From Clostridiales bacterium Firm_08 (GTDB lineage: Bacteria > Bacillota > Clostridia > Oscillospirales > QAKW01): DNA of 64,000 bases. Positions 19,879-29,910 of the stretch are shown here, in pieces. The notes under the pieces were generated by a model. That model ran no database searches. It was not told the origin of the DNA and was given only the letters and a program-made list of their open reading frames with translations. Location of the stretch: NCBI GenBank assembly GCA_001604045.1, contig LVAN01000021.1, forward strand, positions 29,234 to 93,233, in the 5' to 3' direction. The first letter of the stretch is position 1. Each line of letters opens with the position of its first letter. The translations under genes were made by a program, and so were the position numbers.

Positions 19879-20789
19879 TGGCGTCGATCGTTTCTGTTGT
19901 CGGTCCGACGGCATCCGGGAAGACTGCTCTCGGGATCGCGCTGGCAAAACAGCTTGGCGCTCATGTCATTTCCATGGACTCCATGCAGATCTACCAAAAA
20001 ATGGATATCGGTACCGCGAAAGTGAAGCCGGAGGAAATGATGGGCGTTCCCCATCATATGATCGATATTGCGTCACCTGCGGAAAAGTACAGCGTTCGGC
20101 AATTCGTTGAAAAGGCGCGCGGGATCGTGGACGAACTTTTGAAACAAAATATCAGCGTCGTTCTCGTCGGAGGCACGGGGCTATATCTTGATCATCTGAT
20201 ACGGGATACAAGATTTGCGGAAGTTGATACGGATGAGCATCTGCGTGTCGCATTGTCTCAAAAAAGCGCGCGGGATCTTTATGACGAACTTGCGGAAGTC
20301 GATCCGTCGTCCGCGGCGAGATTGCACCCGAATGACAAAAAGCGTGTGACCCGCGCGTTGGAGATCTATCTGACAAGCGGCAAAACGGCAACGTACTGGA
20401 ATGAAAAAAGTCACTGTGACAGCAGACCGCTGGACGTCGTTATGATCGGACTTTCATACAGCGACCGTGAAACACTGTATGAAAGGATCGACAAAAGAGT
20501 GGATAAGATGATCTCACTCGGACTTGAACAGGAGGTCCGCTCACTGCTTTCAATGGATGGGTTTCTGCACTCGACCGCCGCAAAGGCGATCGGGTATAAA
20601 GAAATGATCCTGTATTTGCAGGGTGAGATCACGCTGGAGAGCGCGGTACTGATGATCAAACAAAACACGCGCCGTTACGCCAAGCGTCAACTCACATGGT
20701 TCCGCCATGAGACGGATATTCATTGGCTGGAAGCGGATCGGCCTTTTGACCGCATCCTGGCTGACGCTCTCGCCGTCATTAAAGAATAA
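19878..20789 (+). CDS. miaA: tRNA dimethylallyltransferase
   Basis: VVGPTASGKTALGI, DSMQIYQKMDIGTAK. Confidence 0.97.
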   Translation: MASIVSVVGPTASGKTALGIALAKQLGAHVISMDSMQIYQKMDIGTAKVKPEEMMGVPHHMIDIASPAEKYSVRQFVEKARGIVDELLKQNISVVLVGGTGLYLDHLIRDTRFAEVDTDEHLRVALSQKSARDLYDELAEVDPSSAARLHPNDKKRVTRALEIYLTSGKTATYWNEKSHCDSRPLDVVMIGLSYSDRETLYERIDKRVDKMISLGLEQEVRSLLSMDGFLHSTAAKAIGYKEMILYLQGEITLESAVLMIKQNTRRYAKRQLTWFRHETDIHWLEADRPFDRILADALAVIKE

Positions 20790-20799
20790 AGGAGACGTT

Positions 20800-22020
20800 A
20801 TGAAAAACATTTCTGCCTTTGCTAAGACACTTTCCGCGATCTTTATTTTGTTGATCGTGGCAATGGTGGGATATCAGGTCTACAATTTTTTTGTATTGAC
20901 CATTCATACGGAGTATGCGGTCGAAGCCTCTATGGAAGACAGTTTCGAAGTGAGCGGGATCGCGTGCCGGACGGAAAAGATCGTTCAAAAGAGTTCCGAC
21001 GGTTATTACGATATCATACGTGAAAACGGTGAAAAGATCTCGCGCGGCGGAACGATCGCAAACGTTTATTCCGACGTCGATCAGGTCAAGGCGCAGGAAA
21101 GGATCCGTCAGATCATGGCATTGATCGAGGAATATTCCGCCGCGGTGGTCTCGATCCCTTCTTACAGCGGGGATAATACAAATTACGACTTTCAGATCAA
21201 TACCTGTCTCAGATCTTATGAGGATGCGCTCCATTCCGATCAGCCGCAAGCGGCGGCGACCGCGCTTGAAGCGTTTGAAAAGAGCGTATATGTCAAACAG
21301 ATCGTTTGCGGACAGGCTACTGACTATCAGCAGAGGATAGAGGAACTGCGGCAGCAGGAAGCGTCGCTCAGGTCCGGGATCGCCGCAACGTCCGGCAAGG
21401 TCGTAACGGACGCGTCAGGTTATTTTTCAAGAAACATCGACGGATTTGAGGAACAGCTTGTCGTTGGATCGCTTATGGAGTATGACGTAAAAGCCTTTAA
21501 CGAGATATATCAAAAGCTCGAAAACGGAGAAACGCCGGCTCATAAGGAAGGCATAGCCAAGATCATTACCGATTATAAGTGGCAGTATTTCTTCGTTGCG
21601 CCGAAAAACAAAACGGAAAAATACAAGGTCGGAAAAAATATTTCGCTCAGATTTTCGGATTCTTCTTCCGATGTCATCGATGCCAGCATCATCGTTATGC
21701 GTGAGGAGGGCGACAATGTTCTCATTGGTGTTGAATGCGCCAGTCTTGATCCTGATCTTTTGGTTTCGAGGATCCTTGACGCTTCCGTGATCGTTAAGGC
21801 ATACTCCGGTATTCGCGTCGACAGGAACAGCATCCGTATGGTCGATGATCAAACCGGTGTTTTTGTAAAATCCGGTTCGATCATAAAGTTTAAAAAAGTC
21901 AACGTTCTTTATATGGGGAGTTCCTACGCTTTGATCGAAAAGACAGAGGGCGGCGTTGAGAACTATGACGAAGTGCTCACGGATGGTAAAAACCTGTATG
22001 ACGGCAAGATCATATCGTAA
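20800..22020 (+). CDS. HlyD-family/membrane-fusion-like protein
   Basis: N-terminal TM, biotinyl-lipoyl-like and coiled-coil segments; sits upstream of yggS-sepF. Confidence 0.65.
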   Translation: MKNISAFAKTLSAIFILLIVAMVGYQVYNFFVLTIHTEYAVEASMEDSFEVSGIACRTEKIVQKSSDGYYDIIRENGEKISRGGTIANVYSDVDQVKAQERIRQIMALIEEYSAAVVSIPSYSGDNTNYDFQINTCLRSYEDALHSDQPQAAATALEAFEKSVYVKQIVCGQATDYQQRIEELRQQEASLRSGIAATSGKVVTDASGYFSRNIDGFEEQLVVGSLMEYDVKAFNEIYQKLENGETPAHKEGIAKIITDYKWQYFFVAPKNKTEKYKVGKNISLRFSDSSSDVIDASIIVMREEGDNVLIGVECASLDPDLLVSRILDASVIVKAYSGIRVDRNSIRMVDDQTGVFVKSGSIIKFKKVNVLYMGSSYALIEKTEGGVENYDEVLTDGKNLYDGKIIS

Positions 22021-22027
22021 GGGGGAT

Positions 22028-22714
22028 ATGAGTACATATATGTATGAAGGCGTTTTAGAGAACATTCAAAAGATAAACGATGATATAAAAGGCAAAAACG
22101 TCACGCTGCTTGCGGTCACAAAGACCGTACCGGCAGAGATCATCAACCGCGCCATCCTGGAAGGCGGCATACGGTATATCGGCGAAAACCGTGTTCAGGA
22201 ACTGCTTTCGAAATATGACGCTCTTGCAAAGAAAGATGAACTTCACGTCCATCTGATCGGTTCTCTGCAGACGAACAAGGTAAAATATATCATCGATAAA
22301 GTGGAATTGATCCAATCAGTCGACAGCGTCCGTTTGGTCGATGAAATCGAAAAACAGGCGGCAAAGATCGGGAAAACGCAGGATATCCTGATCGAGGTCA
22401 ATATCGGCGGTGAGCAGAGCAAAGGGGGCATCCCGCCTGAAACATTACCTGATTTGATCCGACATGTTTCGATATGCGCTCATGTGCGGTGGCGTGGACT
22501 GATGTGTATTCCGCCGTTTTCGGCAAGTGAGGAGCAACTCTCGCAATATTTTTGTTCAATGCGAAAATTATTGGTTGACAATGTAAACAAAAAGTTAGAT
22601 AATATAGATAGTTATATTCTGTCAATGGGGATGTCCCATGACTATAAGATCGCGATCGAGGCGGGGAGCAATATGATTCGTGTCGGGAGCGCGATCTTTG
22701 GAAATCGTAAATGA
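22028..22714 (+). CDS. YggS-family PLP homeostasis protein
   Basis: LLAVTKTVPAEIIN, IGENRVQELLSKYD, HLIGSLQTNKVKYI, GMSHDYKIAIEAGSNMIRVGSAIFG. Confidence 0.95.
   Translation: MSTYMYEGVLENIQKINDDIKGKNVTLLAVTKTVPAEIINRAILEGGIRYIGENRVQELLSKYDALAKKDELHVHLIGSLQTNKVKYIIDKVELIQSVDSVRLVDEIEKQAAKIGKTQDILIEVNIGGEQSKGGIPPETLPDLIRHVSICAHVRWRGLMCIPPFSASEEQLSQYFCSMRKLLVDNVNKKLDNIDSYILSMGMSHDYKIAIEAGSNMIRVGSAIFGNRK
22575..22603 (+). promoter_or_regulatory. Candidate SigA promoter inside yggS, upstream of sepF
   Basis: TTGACA-17-GATAAT in a locally AT-rich stretch. Confidence 0.4.
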
Positions 22715-22727
22715 CGGAGGAATTCAA

Positions 22728-23261
22728 ATGGACTGGTGGACAAAACTGAAACGGATCATGGGCGTTCCGGAAGATGATTTTATCGCAGATGAGCAGGAAA
22801 CGGATGAAATCGAAACGGAGAATAAACGCAGCAGTTTCTTTGCCGGACGGAAAAGAAAAGAAGTTGAGGCGGATGAGCCGATCCGCCGCGCCGAGGAACG
22901 TGTGAGTGTGCGGCGTGAGCCGCGTAAGGAAACACGTACCGTGAGCCGCGGCAGAGATGAAAAATATATGAACATCCATGCGACGACGCAACTTCAGGTC
23001 GTTCTTGTCAAACCGGAGGAGTATCAGGAGGCGACACAGATCGCCGATCATCTGATCAACAAAAACACTGTCCTTTTGAATTTGGAAGGCGTCGATCGTG
23101 AGACGGTGCGCAGGATGATTGACTTTTTAGGCGGCGTCGCGTACGCGCAGGGCGGTATGCTCAAACGTGTCGCCAACGGCACCTTTATCATTACACCGTA
23201 TGATGTCGATATCGTGGGAGATGTGCTGGATGAACTCAAGATCGATCACATTTCTTTTTGA
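22728..23261 (+). CDS. sepF: Cell division protein SepF
   Basis: C-terminal SepF fold: VVLVKPEEYQEATQIADHLINKNTVLLNLEGVDRETVRRMIDFLGGVAYAQGG. Confidence 0.95.
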   Translation: MDWWTKLKRIMGVPEDDFIADEQETDEIETENKRSSFFAGRKRKEVEADEPIRRAEERVSVRREPRKETRTVSRGRDEKYMNIHATTQLQVVLVKPEEYQEATQIADHLINKNTVLLNLEGVDRETVRRMIDFLGGVAYAQGGMLKRVANGTFIITPYDVDIVGDVLDELKIDHISF

Positions 23262-23267
23262 TCGGAT

Positions 23268-23519
23268 ATGATGTTTCTTTTTGTTTTACGGCTGATCATT
23301 CGCGCGTTTGACTTTATTTTGCTGGCTTACTGCGTTTTTTCATGGTTTATCCGGGATCCATCCAATTCCGTTTACCGTGTGCTCGCTTCAATTTGCGACC
23401 CGATTTTGGATCCTTTTCGGAAACTTCTCTCCCGGATCCCGTTTTTGCAGAACAGCCCGATCGATTTTTCGCCTGTCGCGTTGATGCTCGTTTTGTCGCT
23501 TCTTTTAAGGTTCCTTTGA
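23268..23519 (+). CDS. YggT-family membrane protein
   Basis: 83 aa, two TMs, SICDPILDPFRKLL. Confidence 0.9.
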   Translation: MMFLFVLRLIIRAFDFILLAYCVFSWFIRDPSNSVYRVLASICDPILDPFRKLLSRIPFLQNSPIDFSPVALMLVLSLLLRFL

Positions 23520-23520
23520 T

Positions 23521-24240
23521 ATGTCTGAGATAGAGGATAAGATCGCGACAGCGTTCACCGCTGATAAAACACAATATACCGCGTTTATGAGTATGAGTGA
23601 GATCAGCGACGCGATGCAGTCTGTCGCGTACAGCGGGATATGTTATCGTGTTTGGGGCGGATATGAAAATGCCGAACGTAAAATGATCGGTCTTTCTCCG
23701 CAAAGCGAGCCAAATGATTTTCCGATCGTCATAATGACAGGGGAGACGGATCGTTTCGGCGAGGTCACGCATCGTGATGTGCTGGGTGCCGTCATGTCGT
23801 CCGGGATCGAGCGTAAATGTGTCGGAGACATTTTGGTGGATCCTGAGAAAAACCTCGTATATCTTTTCACTATCGCGCATATGGCGGATTATATCGCAGA
23901 CCAGGTCACTTCTATCGGACGTTGTTCCGTTCGCTGGAAAATCGCAACGGATATCTCCTCTTTGCCGGAAGCCGGCAGGGAAAAGAGAAAGCTCTCGGTA
24001 TCATCTTTGCGTATTGACTGTGTCATTGCCGGCGTATACGGATTGTCCCGCAACACGGCGCAGGATTTGATCCTTCGTCATCTTGTATTCGCGGACCACC
24101 GTGAGATCGTAAAGCCGACGGCGTTGTTGCGTCCCGGATCGTCTGTTACGGTCAGAGGATATGGTAAATTCGTTTTTTCGGGTGTTGACGGAATGTCAAG
24201 AAAAGGAAAAACGTATATTATAGCAGAAGTTTTTAAATAA
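23521..24240 (+). CDS. YlmH-family S4-domain RNA-binding protein
   Basis: S4-like GLSRNTAQDLILRHLVFADHREIVKPTALLRPGSSVTVRGYGKF; between yggT and divIVA. Confidence 0.85.
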   Translation: MSEIEDKIATAFTADKTQYTAFMSMSEISDAMQSVAYSGICYRVWGGYENAERKMIGLSPQSEPNDFPIVIMTGETDRFGEVTHRDVLGAVMSSGIERKCVGDILVDPEKNLVYLFTIAHMADYIADQVTSIGRCSVRWKIATDISSLPEAGREKRKLSVSSLRIDCVIAGVYGLSRNTAQDLILRHLVFADHREIVKPTALLRPGSSVTVRGYGKFVFSGVDGMSRKGKTYIIAEVFK

Positions 24241-24256
24241 AGAGATGGAGGACAGT

Positions 24257-25324
24257 ATGATCAAACCGGAGGATATTAAAAACGTAACATTTGAACAGAG
24301 TGTTTTCAGCGGTTACAAAAAAGAGGAAGTTGATTCTTTTCTTGACAAAATCCAGCAGGAGGTCGCGCGCCTTTATAAAGAGAACGCCGAACTTGTGGAA
24401 AAACTCAAGACCTGCGTGACAAAAATCGAAGAGTATCGACAGGATGAGCAGTTTTTGAAGTCCGCCATCGTCAACGCGCAAAAACTCAATGAGACAACGA
24501 TCCGCGATCTTGAGATCAAACGTAAAAAAGTTGAGTCGGACGCGGAAAAGAGAGCGGCTTCTATCCTTGAAGAGGCACAGGAAAAAGCCGAAGCTCTGAC
24601 CAAAGAGACAGAAGAGAAAGTCGCGCAGTTCAGAGAGAAAACGACGGCGGAATTCAGCGAAAAAAGAAAAAATGAGGAGTATGCTTTTCTTAAGCAAAAA
24701 GAAGAGTACGCGGCCCTTATCGCCGAGGAACAGGCGACACTTGATGGGTTAAAATCGGAAGTTTCCGACTTCCGCAACAGTATCCTCGGTATGTATAAGC
24801 AGCAGGTCACTTTGATTTGCGCGCTGCCGGAGAAACAACCGATGGATGAGCCTGCACAGGAAGATGTGCCTGAGGAAGAACCGGTGAAAACAAAGGAGAT
24901 CCCGCAGGAGGAACCTGTACTTGCTGAGGAGCCGGTCGAAGAGCCCGCATCCGAAATCGTAGAAATTGAACCCGAAGCCGAAGAACAACCGGAAGAGATC
25001 GAACCGGAGACACAGGAAGAGCCTGAAATCGTTTTGGAGGATCCTGTCCCGGTCGCTCTGCCCGTCGTGGATGACGAGCCTGTTTTGACCTTTGAGGAAA
25101 CGACAAGCGACGATGAACTCGCGGAGGTCGCGGAGGAATTTTATGCGGAGGAACCGAAGGTCGCCCGCTCACCCGTAGAGCCTGCCGCGTCCCCTTTACA
25201 TCTCCCGAGCGACGTTGAACGCGACATAGAGGAACCGGTATATTACGAAGAGGAAAACGATAACAAAAAAAGATACAGAAATTTGAAATTCGGTATTGAT
25301 TTTGACGTAAACAGCGATAAGTAG
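24257..25324 (+). CDS. divIVA: DivIVA-domain protein with long acidic/proline-rich tail
   Basis: MIKPEDIKNVTFEQSVFSGYKKEEVDSFLDKI N-terminus, coiled coil, Glu/Pro-rich C-terminus. Confidence 0.9.
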   Translation: MIKPEDIKNVTFEQSVFSGYKKEEVDSFLDKIQQEVARLYKENAELVEKLKTCVTKIEEYRQDEQFLKSAIVNAQKLNETTIRDLEIKRKKVESDAEKRAASILEEAQEKAEALTKETEEKVAQFREKTTAEFSEKRKNEEYAFLKQKEEYAALIAEEQATLDGLKSEVSDFRNSILGMYKQQVTLICALPEKQPMDEPAQEDVPEEEPVKTKEIPQEEPVLAEEPVEEPASEIVEIEPEAEEQPEEIEPETQEEPEIVLEDPVPVALPVVDDEPVLTFEETTSDDELAEVAEEFYAEEPKVARSPVEPAASPLHLPSDVERDIEEPVYYEEENDNKKRYRNLKFGIDFDVNSDK

Positions 25325-25328
25325 AAAG

Positions 25329-25859
25329 ATGAAAAATCTGAAAAAATATTATTGGATCCTCATTTCTTTATTCGTGGTCCTGTCGGATCAGATCACGAAA
25401 TATCTCGTGACCCTCTTTATGGATCTTAATGAGGAGATCCCTGTGATCAAAGGCTTTTTCAGTCTGCTTTATGTGACAAACAATGGCGTCGCGTTCGGAA
25501 TGCTCTCCGGATTTGGCACGATTTCAAAGATCCTGATCGCTTTTTTGACGGTTTTGATCGTTGTTTTCGCGGTGATCATTTTATTGCGCGGTAAATTGCA
25601 GCACTCATTAGGCACGATCAGCGCCGCCATGGTGATCGGCGGGGGCGTGGGAAATCTCATCGACAGAGTCTTCCGCAGATTTGTCGTTGACTTTTTCGCT
25701 TTTACATTCGGGTCCTGGAAGTTTGCCGTTTTTAACATTGCCGATATGTTTGTCACAGTCGGTACGGTGCTGTTTCTGGTGTATTTTATCTTTTTGCATA
25801 AAGAAAAAAAGGAAGAGGAACCTTTAGAGGATGGAACCACTCAAGTTCAGGATCAATGA
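25329..25859 (+). CDS. lspA: Lipoprotein signal peptidase
   Basis: SDQITKYLV, NNGVAFGM, GGGVGNLIDRVFRRFVVDF, FNIADMFVTVG. Confidence 0.96.
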   Translation: MKNLKKYYWILISLFVVLSDQITKYLVTLFMDLNEEIPVIKGFFSLLYVTNNGVAFGMLSGFGTISKILIAFLTVLIVVFAVIILLRGKLQHSLGTISAAMVIGGGVGNLIDRVFRRFVVDFFAFTFGSWKFAVFNIADMFVTVGTVLFLVYFIFLHKEKKEEEPLEDGTTQVQDQ

Positions 25860-26748
25860 AACACAATGTGGTATGCGTCTTGATAAGATCTTGTCTGAAA
25901 CGCTTGCGGATCAGACAAGATCCTTTTTGATACGCCTTTTTGACGGAGACGCCGTTACGGTCAATGGAAAAGCCGTAAAAAAAAGTTATAAGGCGGCGTT
26001 GGACGATGAGGTCGTCGTTATACTTCCGGAGCCTGTCCCGTCGGATATCACGCCGGAAAATATTCCCCTTGAGATCGTTTATGAGGATGACGATCTTCTG
26101 GTTGTGAACAAGCCAAAAGGGATGGTCGTTCACCCGGCGCCGGGACATTATAACGGAACGCTTGTCAATGCGCTGCTTTATCATTGCGGCGACCGGCTTT
26201 CTACCATCAACGGCATCATTCGCCCCGGTATCCTGCATCGGATCGACAAGGATACGAGCGGGCTGTTGCTGGTTGCGAAAAATGATATGTCACATCATTT
26301 TTTGGCTCATCAAATCATGGAACATACGCTGGATCGTTATTATATCGCGGTCGTTCTGGGACGAACGGATCCGATGGGATCAATCGACGCGCCGATCGGA
26401 AGAAATCCGCGCGATCGGCAGAAAATGACGATCTGCTCGAACGGGAAAGAAGCGGTCACGCACTATGAGTCGATGGAGACCTTCAACGGCTACTCTTTGA
26501 TCCGCTGTAAACTGGAAACAGGCAGAACGCATCAGATCCGCGTCCATATGGCGTCGATCGGGCATCCTGTGTTGAATGATCCGCTTTACAACAAACAAAA
26601 ATGCAGGGTAAAGTGTGATTTTGAAGGGCAGTGCCTTCATGCGCAGACCATCGGGTTTGAGCATCCATCTACCGGTGAAAGAATGCTTTTTACGGCGGAA
26701 ACACCGGATTATTTTACAGGGATATTGACAAAACTTCGCGGATCATGA
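25831..26748 (+). CDS. RluA/RluD-family pseudouridine synthase
   Basis: GILHRIDKDTSGLLLVAKND, N-terminal S4 domain. Confidence 0.94.
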   Translation: MEPLKFRINETQCGMRLDKILSETLADQTRSFLIRLFDGDAVTVNGKAVKKSYKAALDDEVVVILPEPVPSDITPENIPLEIVYEDDDLLVVNKPKGMVVHPAPGHYNGTLVNALLYHCGDRLSTINGIIRPGILHRIDKDTSGLLLVAKNDMSHHFLAHQIMEHTLDRYYIAVVLGRTDPMGSIDAPIGRNPRDRQKMTICSNGKEAVTHYESMETFNGYSLIRCKLETGRTHQIRVHMASIGHPVLNDPLYNKQKCRVKCDFEGQCLHAQTIGFEHPSTGERMLFTAETPDYFTGILTKLRGS

Positions 26749-26754
26749 TATAAT
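26725..26754 (+). promoter_or_regulatory. SigA-type promoter for TPP riboswitch/thiT
   Basis: TTGACA-18-TATAAT overlapping the end of the pseudouridine synthase gene. Confidence 0.75.
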
Positions 26755-26765
26755 TTTTGCGAAAA

Positions 26766-26853
26766 ACGGGGAGCTGAGATCACTCGGCTGAGAGAGGCGT
26801 ATCGCGCCGATACCCGAACACCTGATGCGGATAATGCCGCCGTAGGAATGATA
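26766..26853 (+). ncRNA. TPP riboswitch (thi box)
   Basis: ACGGGGAGCTGAGAtcactcggCTGAGAgaggc...GATACCCGAACACCTGATGCGGATAATGCCGCCGTAGGAATGA matches thi-box core. Confidence 0.95.
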
Positions 26854-26866
26854 TGTTTTCTTTCTT

Positions 26867-26897
26867 ATCCTGCGCGGTTTTCGCGCGGGATCTTTTT
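26867..26897 (+). terminator. Riboswitch-associated intrinsic terminator
   Basis: ATCCTGCGCG GTTTT CGCGCGGGAT CTTTTT immediately before the RBS. Confidence 0.85.
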
Positions 26898-26914
26898 GAA
26901 AGGAAAGAAAAAAT

Positions 26915-27733
26915 ATGAACAGAAAAACTGTGATCAAACTGACGGAAAGCGCCGTGATGATCGCGATCGCCACTGTGCTTGGTCTGATCAGGATCGTTGA
27001 ATTGCCGTACGGCGGATCAGTGACGATCGCTTCGATGCTGCCGATCGTGATCATTGCCTACAGAAACGGTATGGGATACGGCCTGATATCCGGCCTGGTT
27101 TATGGCGCGATCCAACAGCTTTTGGGACTTCATACTTTGAGTTGGGTCTCGACCTGGCAATCTGTCCTCGCCGTTATTTTGCTGGATTATATCATCGCGT
27201 TTGCCGTGATCGGATTTAGCGGAATTTTCCGCAGTAAAAAAATTGATCAGGCGGCGGCGCTGACGCTTGGCGCGCTGTTTGTTTGCGTTTTGCGGTATAT
27301 GTGCCACGTGATCTCCGGCGCGACGGTTTGGGCGGGACTTTCTGTTCCCACAGCGGGGGCGCTTATCAATTCCTTCGCCTATAACGCCACATATATGATC
27401 CCGGAGACGATCGTGCTTCTGATCACGGCGTATTATATCGGTTCTATGATCGATTTTAGGACCGGCCGACCGACAAGGCTTATACGGCATAAAGATCAAA
27501 AACGGATACCAGTGATCTATTATCCCGCGGGGCTTTGCATTGTCGGCGCTTTGATCTTTGATATCGCAAGTGTGTTTTCAAAACTCCAAAACGGCGTGAC
27601 GGGGGAGTGGAACATTGCGGGATTATCACAGGTAAATTGGATCGCCGTGATGATCGTATCTTTGTCGGCCGCTTTGATCGCCGCGGTTCTTTGCCTGATC
27701 GCGAAAAAAACAAGGGGAAACAAAAACAGCTGA
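26915..27733 (+). CDS. thiT: Energy-coupled thiamine transporter S component (ThiT-like)
   Basis: ThiT-like LPYGGSVTIASMLPIVIIAYRNGMGYGLISGLVYGAIQ; downstream of TPP riboswitch; extra C-terminal TMs. Confidence 0.88.
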   Translation: MNRKTVIKLTESAVMIAIATVLGLIRIVELPYGGSVTIASMLPIVIIAYRNGMGYGLISGLVYGAIQQLLGLHTLSWVSTWQSVLAVILLDYIIAFAVIGFSGIFRSKKIDQAAALTLGALFVCVLRYMCHVISGATVWAGLSVPTAGALINSFAYNATYMIPETIVLLITAYYIGSMIDFRTGRPTRLIRHKDQKRIPVIYYPAGLCIVGALIFDIASVFSKLQNGVTGEWNIAGLSQVNWIAVMIVSLSAALIAAVLCLIAKKTRGNKNS

Positions 27734-27753
27734 CGGGAAATATTTTGAATTCA

Positions 27754-27797
27754 CCTCCGCGGTTTTATTTACGTGACCGCGGAGGATTTTTGTAATT
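27754..27797 (+). terminator. Intrinsic terminator after thiT
   Basis: CCTCCGCGGT...ACCGCGGAGG ATTTTT. Confidence 0.9.
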
Positions 27798-27831
27798 TTC
27801 ATATAACATTTTGATTTTTTTTTAAATTCTA

Positions 27832-27860
27832 TTTACAAACACTGTAAAATTTTGTATGAT
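27832..27860 (+). promoter_or_regulatory. SigA-type promoter for pyrH operon
   Basis: TTTACA-17-TATGAT. Confidence 0.65.
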
Positions 27861-27891
27861 ATTATATAACAAGATATAGGGGTGATTTACA

Positions 27892-28608
27892 ATGGGCGAA
27901 CTGAAATATAAAAGGATCCTGCTCAAACTCAGCGGGGAAGCGCTGGCGAACGGTAAGCCGATGGGGATCGATTTTCCCAATCTGCTTGAGATCTGTTCCA
28001 GGATCAAGGTATGTAAGGAGATGGGCGTCGATATCGCGATCGTCGTCGGCGGCGGCAATTATTGGAGAGGCAGAAGCAATCAGTATATGGATCGTACGCG
28101 CGCTGACCATATCGGGATGCTTGCCACCACGATGAATGCGCTTGCCATTCTTGACGCGTTTTCACAACTGGATGTTCCCGCGAGAGTGCAGACCGCGATC
28201 GAAATGCGGCAGATCGCCGAGCCGTATATTCGTAACAAGGCTGTAAGGCATCTTGAAAAAGAGAGGATCGTGATATTCGGCTGCGGCACAGGCAATCCGT
28301 TTTTCTCCACTGATACCGCCGCGGCGCTCAGAGCCGCGGAGATCAATGCCGATGTCATTTTCAAAGCCACAAACGTGGACGGCGTATATACGGACGATCC
28401 CCGTAAAAATAATTCGGCTCGCCGCTACGAAACGCTGACCTTCGATGAAATGTTCGCGAAGGATCTGCACGTTCTGGACGGCGCCGCCACCGCGATATGC
28501 AGAGACAACAATATCCCCATTTACGTCTTTGATATGACGGATCATGATAATATCATCCGCGCCGTAAAAGGCGAGAATATCGGAACACTGGTTGCAAAGG
28601 AGATTTGA
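27892..28608 (+). CDS. pyrH: UMP kinase
   Basis: [37 protein letters not shown]. Confidence 0.97.
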   Translation: MGELKYKRILLKLSGEALANGKPMGIDFPNLLEICSRIKVCKEMGVDIAIVVGGGNYWRGRSNQYMDRTRADHIGMLATTMNALAILDAFSQLDVPARVQTAIEMRQIAEPYIRNKAVRHLEKERIVIFGCGTGNPFFSTDTAAALRAAEINADVIFKATNVDGVYTDDPRKNNSARRYETLTFDEMFAKDLHVLDGAATAICRDNNIPIYVFDMTDHDNIIRAVKGENIGTLVAKEI

Positions 28609-28610
28609 CA

Positions 28611-29162
28611 ATGAGTAAGTATGAAGAATTTGAAACAAAAATGCAAAAGACTATCAGCGTGTTGAGCCACGATCTTGCCGCGCTTCGCGCCGGCAGAGCC
28701 AACCCCGCGATCCTGGATAAGATCACTGTCTCGTATTACGGTACGCCCACGCCCCTCAGCCAGGTGGCGGCGATCTCCGTGCCGGAGCCCCGTATGATCG
28801 CGATCCAGCCGTGGGACGTCAGCCTTGCCAAGGAGATTGAAAAGGCGATCCTTGCTTCTGATATCGGCATCACTCCGACGTCCGACGGCAAGATCATCCG
28901 TCTTGTTTTCCCTCAGCCGACAGAAGAAAGACGTCGTGAACTGGTAAAAGATGTCAAACGTTTCGGAGAGGACAGTAAAGTCGCCATCCGCTCTATTCGA
29001 CGCGACGCTATTGAAAAATTCAAAAAAATGCAGAAAAATTCCGAGATCACCGAGGATGATCTGAAAGAGACGGAGACCGATATCCAAAAACTTACCGACA
29101 AATACTGCAAAAATATTGACGAAATGGTCACCGATAAAGAAAAAGAAGTAATGTCGGTATAA
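28611..29162 (+). CDS. frr: Ribosome recycling factor
   Basis: [25 protein letters not shown]. Confidence 0.97.
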   Translation: MSKYEEFETKMQKTISVLSHDLAALRAGRANPAILDKITVSYYGTPTPLSQVAAISVPEPRMIAIQPWDVSLAKEIEKAILASDIGITPTSDGKIIRLVFPQPTEERRRELVKDVKRFGEDSKVAIRSIRRDAIEKFKKMQKNSEITEDDLKETETDIQKLTDKYCKNIDEMVTDKEKEVMSV

Positions 29163-29166
29163 GGAG

Positions 29167-29910
29167 ATGTCTTTTCTGTTCGGAAAGAAAAATAATCAAA
29201 AACCGGATCCTGAACATTTGCCGGCGCACATTGGTATCATAATGGACGGCAATGGGAGATGGGCGCAAAAAAGAGGTCTACCTCGTACGGCGGGTCACGC
29301 CGCGGGAGTGAAAACATTTAAAAATATTTCGCTTTACGCGCAGGAGATCGGCATCCGGCAGATCACTTTTTATGCTTTTTCCACAGAAAATTGGAAGCGC
29401 CCTAAACAGGAGATCGACCGGATCATGCAGCTTTTGGATCAGTACATCGAGGAAGGTCTCGCAGAGTATGCGGAACGCAAGGCCCGCATTCGGTTTGTCG
29501 GGGATCTTGCGCCTATTCCGCCCAAAATGGCGGAAAAGATCAGGCGTTTGGAAGCGCTGACAAAAGATTATACCGGCTGGACCCTGAATATAGCGCTCAA
29601 TTACGGCGGGCGCGCCGAGATCGTAAATGCCGCGCAAAAGATCGCGCGGGAAGCGGTCGAGGGTACGCTTGCCCCGGAAGAGATCAGTGAGAATACGATC
29701 GCTTCTCGTCTATATTACGACGATATGAGCGAGTGCGATCTGATCATCCGACCGAGCGGGGAGTACAGACTTTCTAATTTTCTCTTATGGCAAAGCGCGT
29801 ACAGTGAATTTTGGTTTGACAAAATTTTGTGGCCTGATTTCAAACCGGAGGATCTTGATCGGGCGATCTGTGATTTTCAAAAAAGACAAAGGAGATTTGG
29901 AGCAATATGA
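29167..29910 (+). CDS. uppS: Isoprenyl (undecaprenyl) diphosphate synthase
   Basis: HIGIIMDGNGRWAQKRGLPRTAGH, FYAFSTENWKRP. Confidence 0.96.
   Translation: MSFLFGKKNNQKPDPEHLPAHIGIIMDGNGRWAQKRGLPRTAGHAAGVKTFKNISLYAQEIGIRQITFYAFSTENWKRPKQEIDRIMQLLDQYIEEGLAEYAERKARIRFVGDLAPIPPKMAEKIRRLEALTKDYTGWTLNIALNYGGRAEIVNAAQKIAREAVEGTLAPEEISENTIASRLYYDDMSECDLIIRPSGEYRLSNFLLWQSAYSEFWFDKILWPDFKPEDLDRAICDFQKRQRRFGAI

Noticed and set aside
20800-22020. HlyD-like protein as part of a secretion/efflux system
   Set aside because: No ABC transporter, TolC or substrate gene nearby; position next to yggS-sepF suggests a cell-envelope or division context instead, so no system is claimed.
22611-22621. AGTTATATT inside yggS as another copy of the palindromic repeat
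   Set aside because: Short match in coding sequence without adjacent hairpins; explained by codons for DSYIL.
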